This document shows, piece after piece, positions 34,269 through 47,101 of a stretch of DNA of 64,000 nt. This DNA is from Cymodocea nodosa (lineage: Eukaryota > Streptophyta > Magnoliopsida > Alismatales > Cymodoceaceae): positions 6,101,501 through 6,165,500 of the forward strand of contig CM072345.1 in the NCBI GenBank assembly GCA_036874045.1, written 5' to 3'. How positions within the stretch are numbered: position 1 is the stretch's first letter; the number at the start of each line of letters is the position of its first letter. A model generated the notes under the pieces. The model was given only the letters and a program-made list of their open reading frames with translations, had not been told where the DNA came from and ran no database searches. Both the position numbers and the translations under genes were made by a program.

Positions 34269-37200
34269 TGTTTAGAATAAAAAAGTGCATAATATTAACG
34301 GTTAAATGATGGTTAATTGCAGAATATTTAGCTTATCATATGAGAATTAAGTCATTATGTTATAATTTCACTATTATATGCTTTAATGAAAGAATCTGCA
34401 AGATTTTCAAGAATTAGCATTAATTAAGTACATTTCTGAACTATTGATGAATTACATGTTTTTAATTGTTAAGTATCCGAATTTTCTATTGTTTCGGAGA
34501 GTTATGTTTAATGTACTGAATAGTTATGTTTTAAACAAATATTTTATTATTTCTTGGAGTACACGTGTTGAAACATTAAGTGGATTTTCAATAAGTTATC
34601 TAGTAACTATCTGAAATATCTGAACTAGTTATTTCCTTATTGCCCGTGTTTTATAGTTAAATCAATGAAGTAAGTTTATTGAGTTATCTATAACTCCACG
34701 GACCATTTATTTTCTAATATGCCACTGTAGCAGTTGTAGAAACAGGAAATTCAAAGGACAACCACGATTGCACGTATCATGTAGGAATTCACTCATGGAA
34801 TGAAGAAGAAATCACCATCGTTGATATGAATGAAGGAAATTCAACCAATCATTTAAGTAGAAGCAGTTACCACTGAAAGAAATATAAAAGACGAAGAAAA
34901 AGTGTATGTGTAGAGTGTTAGGACCTTAAGGCTTACCAGAGAGGGGGTGAATGGTAATAATTCATTTCTTAACCTTTTAGAAGTAGTTTAATGTAAAGAG
35001 ATAGCAAGCACACGATAAAAGAATTCACACAGAGATTTTTAAGTGGTTCACCACTAACGGCTAGTCCACCCCCAAGGGATACTTGGGCTTCACTAAACTC
35101 TTTCAAACTTACAATCACTTGCTTTAAGGTTTAAGCAAGAACCAACCAACAATTCACTTGAGCTTCCTTGACGAAGCTTCAATCAATCCTTTCTCTGAAG
35201 TTTTGATCCATGTACTTCAGTAAACACTAGCTTGTGAGCAACAGAGTTGAGTGCGTGATGAGCTTCTGAAATTCAGTCTGTAAACGTTGAAGATGATTTG
35301 ATCTCTAAAGCTTTTCTTCTGTTGAGCTTGGTGCAAGTATGTATATGAGCAAAAGCTATCTAAATCTGTTGTCTGTATCTTGTATATATACCAAACATGT
35401 GTAACGATCATATTTTCTTCCAACAGATGTATTCTACTGTACTTGATTAGACTTCAGTCCCAAATATGGTAAGTTACTATTCAGAAAGTTATTTCAAGAT
35501 GTCCTTCTGATTTTCTTAACCTTTCAGATAGTTAGCTGTGTAACTCTCCGAAGAATATCTATAACTCACCGAAAGATCACTTAAATTTTTCTGCCATGTA
35601 GGATTCCAAAATATATACTATGAGCTGTCATTCAATCGGATACTTATAATTGTAACTTACCGAACAGTTATTTAACTATCGAATAGTTGGCTACAGTAAC
35701 CCTCTGTTAACTTTTCGATTGCTTTAATTCAACACATGCATAAAAGACTGACTTAAGTTTCGGATGGTTATCCATGTAACTCACCGAAACGCTTTAGGAT
35801 TTCGAATAGTTATCTTTCTAACTCTTCGAAAACTTATTTGAGCTTCTCTCTGGAATTCTACACGTGGGAAATTCAATGACCTAAGTTTCGGATAATTAAA
35901 CTGTAACTCATTGAAACTCTCTTGAATGTTCAGATAGTTATCTTTTTAACTCTCCAAAATCTTATATGAACTTTTGTCTACAATTCTGTACGTGGGAAAT
36001 TCAATGACTTAAGTTTTGGATAGTTAAACTGTAACTCACTGAAACTCTCTTTGAGATTTCGGATAGTTATCTAACTCTCCGATTTTTCTTTTAAGCTTTT
36101 GACTACCGGCTTCTCCATTCTGCACGTGCGTAATAGGATGACTTAAGTTCAGGAAAGTTATTCCTGTAACTTACCGAAAAACTTGAATAGTTATCTAACT
36201 CTCCGAAAAGAAAACTCGGATAGTTATCTAACTCTCCGACAAGTCCTTTAAGCTTTCGTTCTGTATTTCTACACGTGATTAATTTGAATAACTTAACTTT
36301 CAGATAGTTATACCTGTAACTCTTTGAAAAGTCTTTTAAGCTTCCGGATAGTTAACTCCTTAACTATCCGATCATTCAATCCTTTCATAACTGTCTGATT
36401 TTCTATAGCAGCACATTCTGAGATTTACTACAGCTTGCTTGCTGCCTCGATTTGTCTGTCTTCTGAACTTTTTGTTGTACTGACTAAACCTGATAAATAC
36501 AATTCAAAACCTTACATTGATTTTTGCATTATCAAAATCTAGAGGTCTTTTCAAAGAGGTGGAGAACCACGCTAACTGTAAGAAGCATCGGAAGTTCCCT
36601 AAAGCTCCACACCACCACCATAATCACCAACTATCAGAGGTCTGTAAGGATACTTTCTTGATGTTGAGTCGATTCTGAGCAAAACATAATGCTTGACAAC
36701 CATTGTAAGGAGTGATCACATCGCGGGAAGGGAAGCCATTTTCACCAAGCACTCATATCTCAAGAGATCGTAAAGCTTCTAGCATTGGTTTCGGGTTGAT
36801 GCCAATATGCTAAAGAGGAGATCATCTTGCAATTTTGGACTCGCGATTCTATAAGGAGAGGAGACAAGATTGTAAGTGATTAAGTTTTTAGTAGTGTAAT
36901 CGCGTCGCATATAGTGATGGAAGTTTTTACTATCGATAGAGATTTTTACATTTCACATTCGCTCATCTTCAGGAACATATCAAAATAAAAATACCAAAAA
37001 CAACAAATTATCTATGTTTATATTTAGTATTACAGTATTGTATTGTTTGTTTTGTATCGTGATTAATGTTAAAATTGTTAGTATTGTGAATGTTTTATGT
37101 TAGTTTGATTCAGAAAATAGAAAATAGTTTACTATTTACTGAAATTGAGTTGTTCTAGATACTTAAAGATTTTAATGGTTACTGTCTAAAATATCTGAAT

Positions 37201-37663
37201 GTTAGTGTTGCTTAATGATAAATCTAATATTAACTAATATTAAAGAGCTTAATTGATGTTATTTACATTCTGTGAAACCGCCCAATGGTTGGCCAAAGAC
37301 CTTTTTAAATAGTAGTATTTAACTTGAAAGATAGGCTCATGGAGTTAACTGTAAGTCCATGAGGTTAGTCCGTTGAGTTAACCATAACTCCACGAACTAG
37401 GTCCATTGAGTTAATTGTAACTCAAAGGAGTGTTTACTATACACACATAAACTCCAATATAAAAATTGAAACAATACGCAATTCTTACTCAATCTCTGTG
37501 GGTTGGACTTGTACTTGCACACAAATACAATATACACTATGCACTTGCAGTTAAAAACACAAATTGGATTTAATAGCTAATTTGTGTGAAAGGTTGTTTG
37601 TTTATTTCTAGAAGTAATTATTAATATACAAGTTTTTTTTTTGATTTAACTTAACCCCAAACA
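34269..37663 (+). repeat. Gypsy 3' LTR of E2, split by a solo LTR
   Basis: The parts 34269-34915 and 36554-37663 together form one LTR from TGTTTAGAAT to ACCCCAAACA. They match the LTR at 52921-54429, which lacks about 300 bp present here around the split. TG...CA ends with a short TGTTT/AAACA inverted repeat. Confidence 0.88.
34916..36553 (-). mobile_element. Solo LTR of a SIRE-like copia family (1.64 kb)
   Basis: Read on the minus strand it has TG...CA ends: start TGAAAAGACCTCTAGATTTT and end CTTAAGGTCCTAACA. Near the end are CACCCCCTCTCTGG and GGGGGTGGACTAGCCGTTAG, as in SIRE-type LTRs. Flanks are TAGAG and AAGAG, a target duplication with one mismatch. No internal region, PBS or gene is present, so it is a solo LTR. 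Its middle is a dense array of CGGATAGTTATCTAACTCTC-like inverted repeats with CACGTG cores. Confidence 0.88.
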
Positions 37664-38398
37664 AGGATAATTTTCCTAATGAACAATTAATGACCATAAA
37701 CACAATGCCTTGGTATGCAAACATTATTAATTACCTAGTTACTAGTTTAACACCTAAAGATTGGAATAGACGGGATAAAAAATTGTTCTTTTCAAGAGTA
37801 AAATATTACTATTAGGAAGACCCATACTTATTTAAAAAATGTCTTGATTTGGTTTTAAGGAAGTGTGTACCAGAAACTGAATATCAGAGCATATTGTCTT
37901 TTTGCCATGACCAAGCATGTGGAGGACATTTTGGTTCAGGGAAAACTGCTACCAAAATTTTGCAATGTGGTTTCTATTAGCCAACACTATTCAAAGATGC
38001 TCATAAATATTGCTTAAGTTATTTAAGATGTCAACAAATAGGAAAGATATCAAAGAGGAATATGATGCCTCTAAATCCTATTGTTGAGGTTGAAATCTTT
38101 GATGTATGGGGAATAGATTTTATGAGTCCATTGCCTATGTCTAATCAATTTAATTGTATATTGTTAGGGGTGGATATGTATCTAAATGGATAGAAGCTAT
38201 TCTTACAAAAACTAATGACAACAAAGTGGTAATACATTTTATAAGAACTAATATCATTGCTAGATTTGGAATACCTAAAGCTATTATTAGTGATAGAGGA
38301 ACTCATTTCTATAATAGAAGTTTTGAAGCCTTAATGAAGAAATATGAAGTAAATCACAAAATTGCAACATCATATCATTCGCAAACAAGTGGACAAGT
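37664..38398 (+). pseudogene. Gypsy integrase fragment of element E4
   Basis: It starts abruptly at the LTR edge with sequence equal to 57859 onward ([18 protein letters not shown]). It includes the zinc region (LVLRKCVPETEY, SFCHDQACGGHFGSGKTATK) and core motifs GIDFM, SDRGTHFYNRSFE and TSYHSQTSGQV, where copia-C interrupts it just before the catalytic Glu. Stops at about 37813 and 37978 replace Trp. This is the sequence into which E2 (left) and copia-C (right) inserted. Confidence 0.9.
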
Positions 38399-38718
38399 TA
38401 TTGAGTATTTTGTTTTGATGATGTGTGTTGAATGAAGTAATCATATTTGCTCAATTATTATTGTTTGTAAAAGTAAGTTAAGAACATCAATTTATATAGA
38501 AAAGAAATTTACTGATATAAATACTTGTCTTTAATGGATTTGAAATAATACTAAGTTAAATAACTAGTCGTTTCGTTGCATTAATTTCTCATTTAACTAA
38601 ACATTAAGTTAACGTGTATTTTTATCACAAAGCATGATATGTTTTAAAGTTATATTTTCTGTATCATGAACAGTGCACGTTTAGACAACTCGTTAAGTTA
38701 GAGTTTTATTCGTATAGA

Positions 38719-38830
38719 GGTCACATGAGAGCACGTTAAGTTAGAGGCTTAAAGGTTAAAATAGGTCACGTGAGAGCACGTTAAGTTAGAGGCTTAAAGG
38801 TTAAAATAAGTCACGTGAGAACTCATTAAG
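38719..38830 (+). repeat. 45-bp tandem repeat with CACGTG cores in the copia-C LTR
   Basis: Units starting GGTCAC(A/G)TGAGAGCACG at 38719 and 38764 are nearly identical, with a third partial unit from 38809 (AGTCACGTGAGAACTC). The 3' LTR near 51830-51900 has one unit fewer. CACGTG is a plant G-box/ABRE core, so this may be an enhancer repeat. Confidence 0.82.
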
Positions 38831-39499
38831 TTAGTGAGTAAAAGAAGAGATGAACTCATTAAGTTAGTGTTGTACACGTGATGAAATTAAAGGTTACGAA
38901 TATTATATTGTATCACATGAGTTGCACATGTTTAACTTTTTAAGTTAACATAACTAAATGCGTTGAGTTGCTATATTGAACACTAAGGCAGCACGTTAGG
39001 TTAGCGTTATAAACTTAAGTTGTTATTTTTGCACGTGGTAAAATTCTTATTATAAAAACATTTGTTTATCATTGGTTCGTTGAGTTATCATAACACAACA
39101 GAGTTGTTCATTGAGTTATCGTAACACCACAAAGTTGGTTCGATGTGTTAGCGTAACACCACGAACTTAGTTTGTTGAGTTAGCTACAATACTTGTCACG
39201 TGAGTTGGCACATGAGGAACTCGTTAAGTTAGAAATGTTAAGTTATATATCTACTTGTGTTACTCGTTTAGTTAACATTAAAGTAACGACTTCTTATTAC
39301 ACTTGATAAAAAATTTTAGAAGAGAAAGTTTATTTTGCAGGAAATTTTTCAAAGATCTAGAATTGATGATTAAAGTAAATTTGAAAAGAAAACGTGAGTC
39401 AGAACGTGTTTATTTCGATGAAGGAAAAAGAAAAGACGTGAAGAAGTGGAAGATTGATAGTGATTAAACGTGGAGGATATGCATGAAAAACAAATTCAG

Positions 39500-39508
39500 T
39501 ATAAAAGG
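39500..39508 (+). promoter_or_regulatory. Candidate TATA box of the copia-C LTR
   Basis: TATAAAAGG followed about 30 bp later by a C-rich TATCCCTACACATC, a plausible start of the R region. The part of the 3' LTR that would hold the second copy is missing. Confidence 0.6.
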
Positions 39509-40022
39509 CATAGAATTCTCGTTGATCAGTTATCCCTACACATCAAACGAAAAATCTTTTCAAGGATCAAAAACACCTTTCGGGGAAAAGCTCTCAAATG
39601 GAAGAAAATTTAGTGAAGCAGAAAAAGGTAAGATTTATGTCATTGAAGATCTAAAGTATTAGGAGAAAGAAAATTCAGTGAAGTAGAGAAAGACAAGATA
39701 TTTGTCACTGAAGAATTGCTGAAGAAGAAAAAGAAGTAGAAGAAGAAAGATCTCAAATAGGGAGAAACGTTTTAAATTTCGTACATTAGTTTTCTCTGTT
39801 TGTAGTTATGAAATTGTATAGATGAAACATGGTATCGATATATAATTGCATCTATAATTTCTGAGGAGAATTGAATTGTACTTTGTAATTGAAACCTTGA
39901 ATAAAAATGATTTTATAAAAATAGTGTCTCGACTTGTTTTTAATTTTGAAGTTTCAATTATAATTGAAAATGTTGAAAAATACAATTCACCCCCCTCTTA
40001 TGTAGCCATATGATCCTACAAG

Positions 40023-40034
40023 TGGTATTAGAGT
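40023..40034 (+). other. Primer binding site of copia-C
   Basis: TGGTATTAGAGT, two bases after the LTR edge. It differs from TGGTATCAGAGC by two C-to-T changes, which should weaken priming by tRNA-Met. Confidence 0.85.
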
Positions 40035-40220
40035 ATGGTTAATAATCATTGATATAAAGTTGATACCAACTTAATTAATATCAAAGCTTATTCTACCTTC
40101 CTTATTTTTAAACAAAAATTAATATTTGAGCATACGTTTAACTTTCTTGATTTTAGGCTCAAGTTGTTTTAATGTTTTAAACTATTTAAAATCAAATAGG
40201 TTGAAAAAATCTAAGGTAAG

Positions 40221-43200
40221 ATGGCTATTGGAAATGGTAATTTTTCTTTATATGAAGACCAAAATCTTAATTGTCCTCCTTTATTTGATGGAATACATTT
40301 TGAATATTGGAAATATAGGATGATAGTTTTTCTTCAAAGTATAGATCATAAGTTGTAGTTCATGACTTCTAAACCATATACTCCGTTAACTACTCTTTAT
40401 AATACTTGGATAATTGCTGAAAAAGAAAATGAAACTCTGAATGCTAAGGGCTTAAATATCTTATTTTGTGCATTGAGTTATGAATAGTTCAGTAAAGTGT
40501 CGGTATATAAATCTGCTTATGAGGTGTGCATGCATTAGAAGTTTCACATGAAGGTACTTCTCAAGTTAAAGAGACAAAGATATATATGTTAATTCATAAG
40601 TATGAACTCTTTAATATGCATGAAGACGAAAGTATTTCTGAGATGTTTTCCAAATTCCTTGATATCATAAACTCTTTAAAATGTTTAGGAAAGAATTTTG
40701 AACAAAAGGATTTGGTGAGGAAAATTCTCAGATCCTTAAGTTCTAAATGGTCTCAGAAAGTGACATCAATTGAGGGATCACGAGATTTAAATGTTTATAC
40801 TATAAATGAACTTATTAGAAACTTAACTACTTATAAAGTTCAATTAAATGATTCACTGAGTCACAACAAATTAAAAATGAAGAAAGAAATAGCCTTCGAA
40901 ATTAATTCAGATTCTGAAATATTAACTGATTCTGACGAGGATTTAATTTTGCTGACTAGGAAATTCAAGAAAGCATGGAAAGCTAAGAAACAGCAAAGGA
41001 ACAGAAATGATAAACCCTCAATGTCAAAGTCACTAAATGAAAAGAATTCTTCATCTAGAAAGTATGTATATTACAACTGCAAGAAACCTGGACATCTTTC
41101 TCCAAACTATCCTATAAGGAAAAATGAAAAGCAAAGTAGGACAAATCAGAAGAAGACAGCTCAAAAAACATAGAAAAAGTTTTACAAGAAAAATGCTTTG
41201 AAGGTTGTTAGGACCTTAAGGCTTACCAGAGGGGGGGGTGAATGGTAAAAATTTGTTTCTTAACAATTTAGAGGTAGTTTAATGTAAAGTGATAGCAAGC
41301 ATATAATAAGGAAATCACACAGAGATTTTAGGTGGTTCACCACTAACGGCTAGTCCACCCCCAAGGGATACTTGGGCTTCACTAAACTCTTGCAAACGTA
41401 TAATCACTTGCTTTAAGGTTTAAGCAAGAACCAACTAACCATTCACTTGAGCTTCCTTGTCGAAGCTTCAATCAATCCTTTCACTAAAGTTTTAATCTGT
41501 GTACTTCAGTAAACACTATCTTGTGAACAACAAAGTTGAATGCGTGATGAACTTCCGCAATTTGATCTGCAAGTGTTGAAGATGATTTGATCTCTAAAGC
41601 TTTTGTTCTGTTGAGCTTGGTGTGAGTATATGTATGAGCAAAGCGCTACCTAAATCCGTTGTCTGTATTTTGTATATATACCTGGTATGTACAACGATCA
41701 TATTTTCTTCCAACAGATGTATTCTATTGTACTTGATTAGACTCTAGTACAGTAAGTTACCATTTAGAAAATCGTTTCAAGATATCTTACCGATTTTCCT
41801 ATCCTTTCAGATAGTTAGTTGTGCAACTCTCCAAAGAATATCTGTAACTCACCAAAAGATCACTTAACCTTTACTGCTAGGTAGGATTCTAGAATATTTA
41901 CTATGAGCTGTCATTCAATCAAATACTTGTAACTGTAACTCACCGAACAGTTATATACTTGTCGGATAGTTTGTCTCTGTTAACTTTCCGATTGCTTTAA
42001 TTTAGCACGTGCATAAAGGCTGACTTAAGTTTCGGATGGTTATCCTTGTATCTCACTGAAATGCTTCAGGATTTCGGATAGTTATCTTTTTAACTCTCCG
42101 AAAACTTATTTGCACTTCTTTCTGGAATTCTATATGTGGGAAATTCAATGAATTAAGTTTCGAATGGTTGTCCCTGTAACTCATCGAAATACTTCAGGAT
42201 TTCAGATAGTTAACTTTCTAACTCTCTGAAAACTTATTTGTACTTCTTTCTAGAATTCTACATGTGGGAAATTCAATGACTTAAGTTTCGAAAAGTTATA
42301 CCTGTAACTTACCGAAAAACTCGAATAGTTATCTAACTCTCCGAAAAGAAAACTCGGATAGTTATCTAACTCTTCGACAAGTCCTTTAAGCTACTGTTCT
42401 GTATTTCTACACGTGGTTTATTGAATGACTTAACTTTCGGATAGTTATACCTGTAACTCTCTAAAAAGTCCTTTAAGCTTCCGAATAATTAACTCCTTAA
42501 CTATCCAATCATTCAATCCCCCTTAACTTGAGAATTACACCTCTTAACTGTTCGAATTTCTGCAGCAGCATATTCTGAGATTTACTGCCACCTGTTTGTT
42601 GCTTCAATTTGTCTGTCTTTTGATCTTTTTGCTAGACAGACTAATCCTGATAAATACAATTCAAAACCTTACATTGATATTTGCATTATCAAAATCTAGA
42701 GGTCCTTTCAAAGGTCACTTGGGATGACACGTTAGAAGAGTCTGAATCTGAGGAATTATCATCAAAATCTTCAAATTCAGAAGAAGAACAAAAGTTAGAA
42801 GATGTTGCTCATGTGTGCTTCATAGCAGATTAGTCTAAGGTAATATCTAATCTTAAAAGTCATTCAGATTTTGACTTTCATGAATTATTATGTGCTTATC
42901 ATGCATTATTACAAAAACTTAAAGTTTGTAAACTAGAAAATAAGAATATCAGAAACTCTTTGTCTATTTTGGAAGAAGAAAATTATTTCTTGTCTACTAC
43001 TTTAGAAAAGTTTAAATGTGATAATGAAAATCATGCTAGAGATTTACATAAATTTAGATTTAATGAATGTGTCTTGCATGAACAAATACATAATACAAAT
43101 GTTGAAAAATTAAAGATAGAATCTGAAAATGAAAAATTGAGAAACAATATAAATGATCTTGAGTTAGAGATTGACAGATTAAAAATGAGAGAGCTAGATT

Positions 43201-43984
43201 TAAATTCCACCATTGAGAAATGGAATTTAAGTCAAACTAAGTTAGATAAACTAACTAGTACCCCTGTAGTGTCATATAAATTTGGCTTAGGATTTGTTTA
43301 TCCTGAATATCCTAAATCTCAAGCCAATAAAGGATTTATTAGTTGCAGTTCAAGTAAATCTAAGACTAAAATTCCTTTTATCATAAAACAAGGTAATAAA
43401 TATGTAAAAGTAGGTACTACAAGGGATGAATCCTGTAGTAATAATATAAATCAATGTGATTTGTTTAAATGTACTTCTAACATGACTATTAATGTTTCTA
43501 AGAATCTTGTTTCTTGTTTTAGAAATTTAGTTTCTAATGTTTCTAAAATTTCAAACAATCATAGTAAATTGAAAATTCAGAAACCTGAGCATGTAATTCA
43601 AAACACTAGTATTAGACCAATTACTAGTTCTACATGTTCTTTATCTGAAAATTCTTGTGCAGAAAAAGATTTTGTATGTACTGAAAATTTTAATACAAGT
43701 ACAAAATCTTGGTATGAACTTACTGAAATGTATGAGCATGACCAAAATAAATTAACTTCTGATAAAAATCAGTTTGGTCTTGGTTATACTACATCTGAAA
43801 ACAAAAGAATGATTATAAGAGCAATAATGCTATATGTGAGTATGAAGCTAATGATAAATCAATAGTACTTACAACTAATAAGAATGTAAATGATAATGTT
43901 AAACTGTTTTTAAACAAAAAGAAGAAATATGTGTTTAATGAACTTGGTCCTCAACAACATTGGGTACCAAGAAATAGTTCTTAA
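40221..43984 (+). pseudogene. gag: Copia-C gag, interrupted by a solo LTR
   Basis: I take the ATG at 40221 (MAIGNGNFSLYEDQNLNC). The capsid has HFEYWKYRMIVFLQSIDH, LNAKGLNILFCALSYE and LIHKYELFNMHEDESIS. The zinc knuckle near 41067-41110 reads YYNCKKPGHLSPNY, where two of the Cys of CX2CX4HX4C have become Tyr (G-to-A), so it could not bind zinc. The solo LTR 41206-42710 splits the sequence ALK/VTWDD. The second part has an acidic stretch (LEESESEELSSKSSNSEEEQ), a coiled coil (42960-43250) and a basic tail ending QQHWVPRNSS, then TAA at 43982. Further stops are near 40356, 40486, 41173 and 43863. Confidence 0.9.
41201..42715 (-). mobile_element. Solo LTR (41206-42710) with AAGGT target duplication
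   Basis: 1505 bp of the same family as 34916-36553, again with minus-strand polarity: sense start TGAAAGGACCTCTAGATTTT, end CTTAAGGTCCTAACA. The five bases AAGGT at 41201-41205 recur at 42711-42715. Removing the LTR and one AAGGT restores the gag string ALKVTWDD seen in copia-A. It is younger than copia-C. The middle again is an array of CGGATAGTTATCTAACTCTC-like inverted repeats. Confidence 0.95.
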
Positions 43985-43996
43985 TTTGTTTTGTAG

Positions 43997-46900
43997 GAAG
44001 AAACAACATCAAAATGGATCTTCGATAGTGGAGCATCAAGTCACATAATTGGACAAAAAAGTCTACTAAAAAATTTTACAAATACCAAGAAAGGAAGTGT
44101 AACATTTGGAAACAAAAGCAATGATAAAATCATAGGTATGGGCAATGTTCAAATAACTCCTACTTGTGTTATTTCAAATGTACTATATGTAGAAAACCTA
44201 GGATTTAACTTGCTGAGTGTTATAAAACTAATTGATAATGGATATTATGTATTATTTGAAGATGATGTATGCAAAATTATTGATAAAAGTACAGATGAAC
44301 TTAAGTTTATTGCTAAAAGAAAATGTTCTGTATGTATTTTATCTTTACCTTCTAGTGTAGTTGATTTAAATTCATGTTTGCTAGCTAAAACTAGTGATGC
44401 ATATCTATGGCATAGAAGGATCGGGCATATAAATATGAAATTATTACATAAATTATCTAGAAAACATTTAGTGAGAGGTTTACCAGAGATTAAATACTCA
44501 AAGGACTTTATGTGTAATGCATGTGAGTTAGGTAAACTTCACAAAAACTCTTTTAAATCCAAAACTGATATATCAAGCGAGAGAGTCTTAGAACTTATAC
44601 ATATGGATCTATTTGGACCAACAAAAATCATGAGTCTTGGTGGTAAATGGTATGTATTTGTTTTAGTAGATGACTTCTCTAGATACACTTGGGTATATTT
44701 TCTAGCATCTAAGATAGAAGTTTTTGAAAAGTTTAAAATGTTTTGCAATCTTGTTCAAAATGAACAAAGTGTCTCTGTTCAAAAACTTAGGAGTGATTAT
44801 GGTACTGAATTTGAAAATGATCAAATGGATAATTACTGTAAAGAACATAGCATTGATCACAGATTTTCTTTTCCAAGAGCACTGTCTCAAAATGGTGTTG
44901 TTGAGAGAAAGAATAGATCACTTCAAGAAATGGCCAAAACTATGTTAAATGAACATAATTTACCTCAAAATCTTTTGGCTGAAGTAGTAAATACAGTTTG
45001 TTATGTTATTAACAGAAGTCACTTAAGACCTCATGTTAATAAAACTCCTTTTGAAATTATGTTTGATAGGGTTCCAAATATTTCCTATATGAAACCATTT
45101 GATTGCAAGTGTTTTATTTTTAATACTAAGGATAAACGAGATAAATTTCAAGCCAAAGCGAATGAAAGAATTTTTGTAGGTTACTCTACTAGAAGTAAAG
45201 CCTATAGAGTATATAACAAGACTTCTAGAACTATTGGAGAAACCCTTCATGTAAGCTTCAATGAAAATTCTTTTAGAGAATCTTAATCTAAAGTTGATAA
45301 TGATGATATGATCAATTTCCCAAAAGAATTAGATATCAATAGAGAGATTGAAGATTTATCTAAGAAAATCAAAAGTATGAACTTAAATGATCAAACTAAT
45401 GATCAAAGTGATGTACCTTCCGATGTTGATGAGAATATTGATGAGAATCATAGAAATTGGTGTTATTCTTCATCACATCCCATCACTCAAGTCATTGGCA
45501 ATATTAATGAAGGAGTTAAAACTAGAGCTTTAGTTAATTTAAATAGTTTGTGTATGTTTGTTTCTATAGTGGAACCAAAGAATATAGAAGAAGCATTATC
45601 TGATGAAAATTGGATAGTAGCAATGCAAGAAGAACTAAATCAATTCATTAGAAATGATGTTTGGGAATTAGTTTCTCCACCAGAAAATTAATCCGTAATA
45701 GGTACAAAGTGGATCTTTAGAAAAAAAACTAATGAGACTAGTCAAGTTATAAGGAACAAAGCTAGATTAGTTGCACAAGGGTATACATAGGAAGGACTAG
45801 ATTATGATGAAACATTTGCTCCTGTAGCTAGGTTAGAAAGTATTAGAATATTATTGGCCTATCCTTGCTATATGGATTTTAAACTATATCAAATGGATAT
45901 TAAGAGTGCATTTCTAAATGGTTTAATTAATGAAGAAGTTTATTTAAAACAACCACCTAGATTTGAAGATTTGAATAATCTTGACTATGTGTATAAACTG
46001 AAGAAATCCTTATATGGTTTGAAGCAAGCACCTAGATCATGGTATGAAAGATTATCTACTTTTTTAATAGAACAAGGTTATATCATGGGAAAAGTAGATC
46101 ATACTCTATTTATCAAGAGAGATGGTAAAGATCAGATTGTTGTTCAAATATATGTGGATGATATAATTTTTGGAGCAACTTCTAATAAACTGATAAAAAT
46201 ATTTTCTAAAGAGATGACTAGTCAGTTTGAAATGAGTATGATAGGAGAACTTTCATATTTTCTAGGACTTCAAATTAAGCAAATGGATAAAGGTATATTT
46301 TTAAATCAGGAAAAATATGCAGATGAAATGCTTAAGAATTTTAATTTTAATGATACAAGGATTTAAGGAACTCCTATGAGTACTTCTTTAAAGTTAGATA
46401 TTGATGACATAGGAAAATCAATAGATCAAAGAAAATATAGAAGTATGATTGGTTCTTTACTTTATTTGATAGCTAGTAGACCTGATATTATGTTTGTTGT
46501 GTGTGCTTGTGCTAGATTTCCATCTAATCCTAAAGAATCACACTCAATTGCTGTTAAAAGAATATTTAGATATATACAGGGAACTAAAAATTTTGAACTG
46601 TATTTTTCTAAGGATAGTTCAATAGATCTTATAGGATATACTGATGCTAATTACGTAGGATCTAAATCTGATAGAAAAAGTACCAATAGCACATGTCAAT
46701 TATTGGGAAATAACTTGGTGTCATGGTTTAGTAAAAAGTAAAATTGTGTAGCACTTTCAACTACAGAAGTTGAATATGTTGCTGCTGCACTGTGTTGTAC
46801 TCAGATTCTGTGGATAAGGCAAACTTTAGAAGATTTTGGATTATCTTATGATACAATTGAGATTTATTGTGATAATAGTTCTGCAATAAATCTTTCCAAA

Positions 46901-47101
46901 AATCCTATATTACATTCTAGAGCAAAGCATATAGAGGTTAGACATCATTTTCTAAGAGATAACATAATTAAAGGAAAAATTAAATTTGGATTTGTGTCTA
47001 GTAAAAATCAATTAGCTGATATATTTACAAAACCTCTAGACGAAAATACATTCTGCAACATAAGATTAAATTGAGGTATTTGTAGGCTATGTGATGTGTA
47101 A
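43997..47101 (+). pseudogene. pol: Copia-C pol (protease, integrase, RT, RNase H)
   Basis: It begins after two in-frame stops (43982, 43994). Protease WIFDSGASSHIIG. Integrase zinc region LWHRRIGHINMKLL with CNACELGKLH; core HMDLFGP, RSDYGTEFENDQ and NGVVERKNRS, so the DDE triad is present. RT runs from [16 protein letters not shown] through LYQMDIKSAFLNG to QIYVDDIIFGA. RNase H has GYTDANYVGSKSDRKS, TTEVEYVAAALCC and YCDNSSAIN. The C-terminus is FTKPLDENTF and it ends GICRLCDV at TAA 47099. Stops: TAA 45285, TAA about 45689 (Gln), TAG about 45788 (Gln), TAA about 46364 and TAA about 46739 (Gln). Catalytic residues survive but the reading frame is broken. Confidence 0.94.

Larger units (their letters stand above)
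31357..37663 (+). mobile_element. Gypsy element E2, 3' end (host of E1)
   Basis: F-box ORF from inside the F-box onward (31357-32464), 3' UTR, PPT (34255-34268) and 3' LTR (34269-37663, split by a solo LTR). Its start is interrupted by E1. Its LTR ends at 37663 against integrase sequence, so E2 was inserted into another copy, E4. Confidence 0.82.
38399..40020 (+). repeat. Copia-C 5' LTR (1622 bp)
   Basis: It starts TATTGAGTATTTTGTTTTGA and ends ATGATCCTACA. Both LTRs begin TA rather than TG, judged from the PPT position at 51496-51509. It includes a 45-bp tandem repeat (38719-38830), repeated GTTATCGTAAC and GTTAGCGTAAC inverted motifs near 39080-39190, and a TATA box at 39500. Confidence 0.92.

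Noticed and set aside
36000..36400. Regularly spaced short palindromic repeats that look CRISPR-like
   Set aside because: The units are degenerate, unevenly spaced and lie inside a plant LTR with target duplications; there are no cas genes and the content is eukaryotic.
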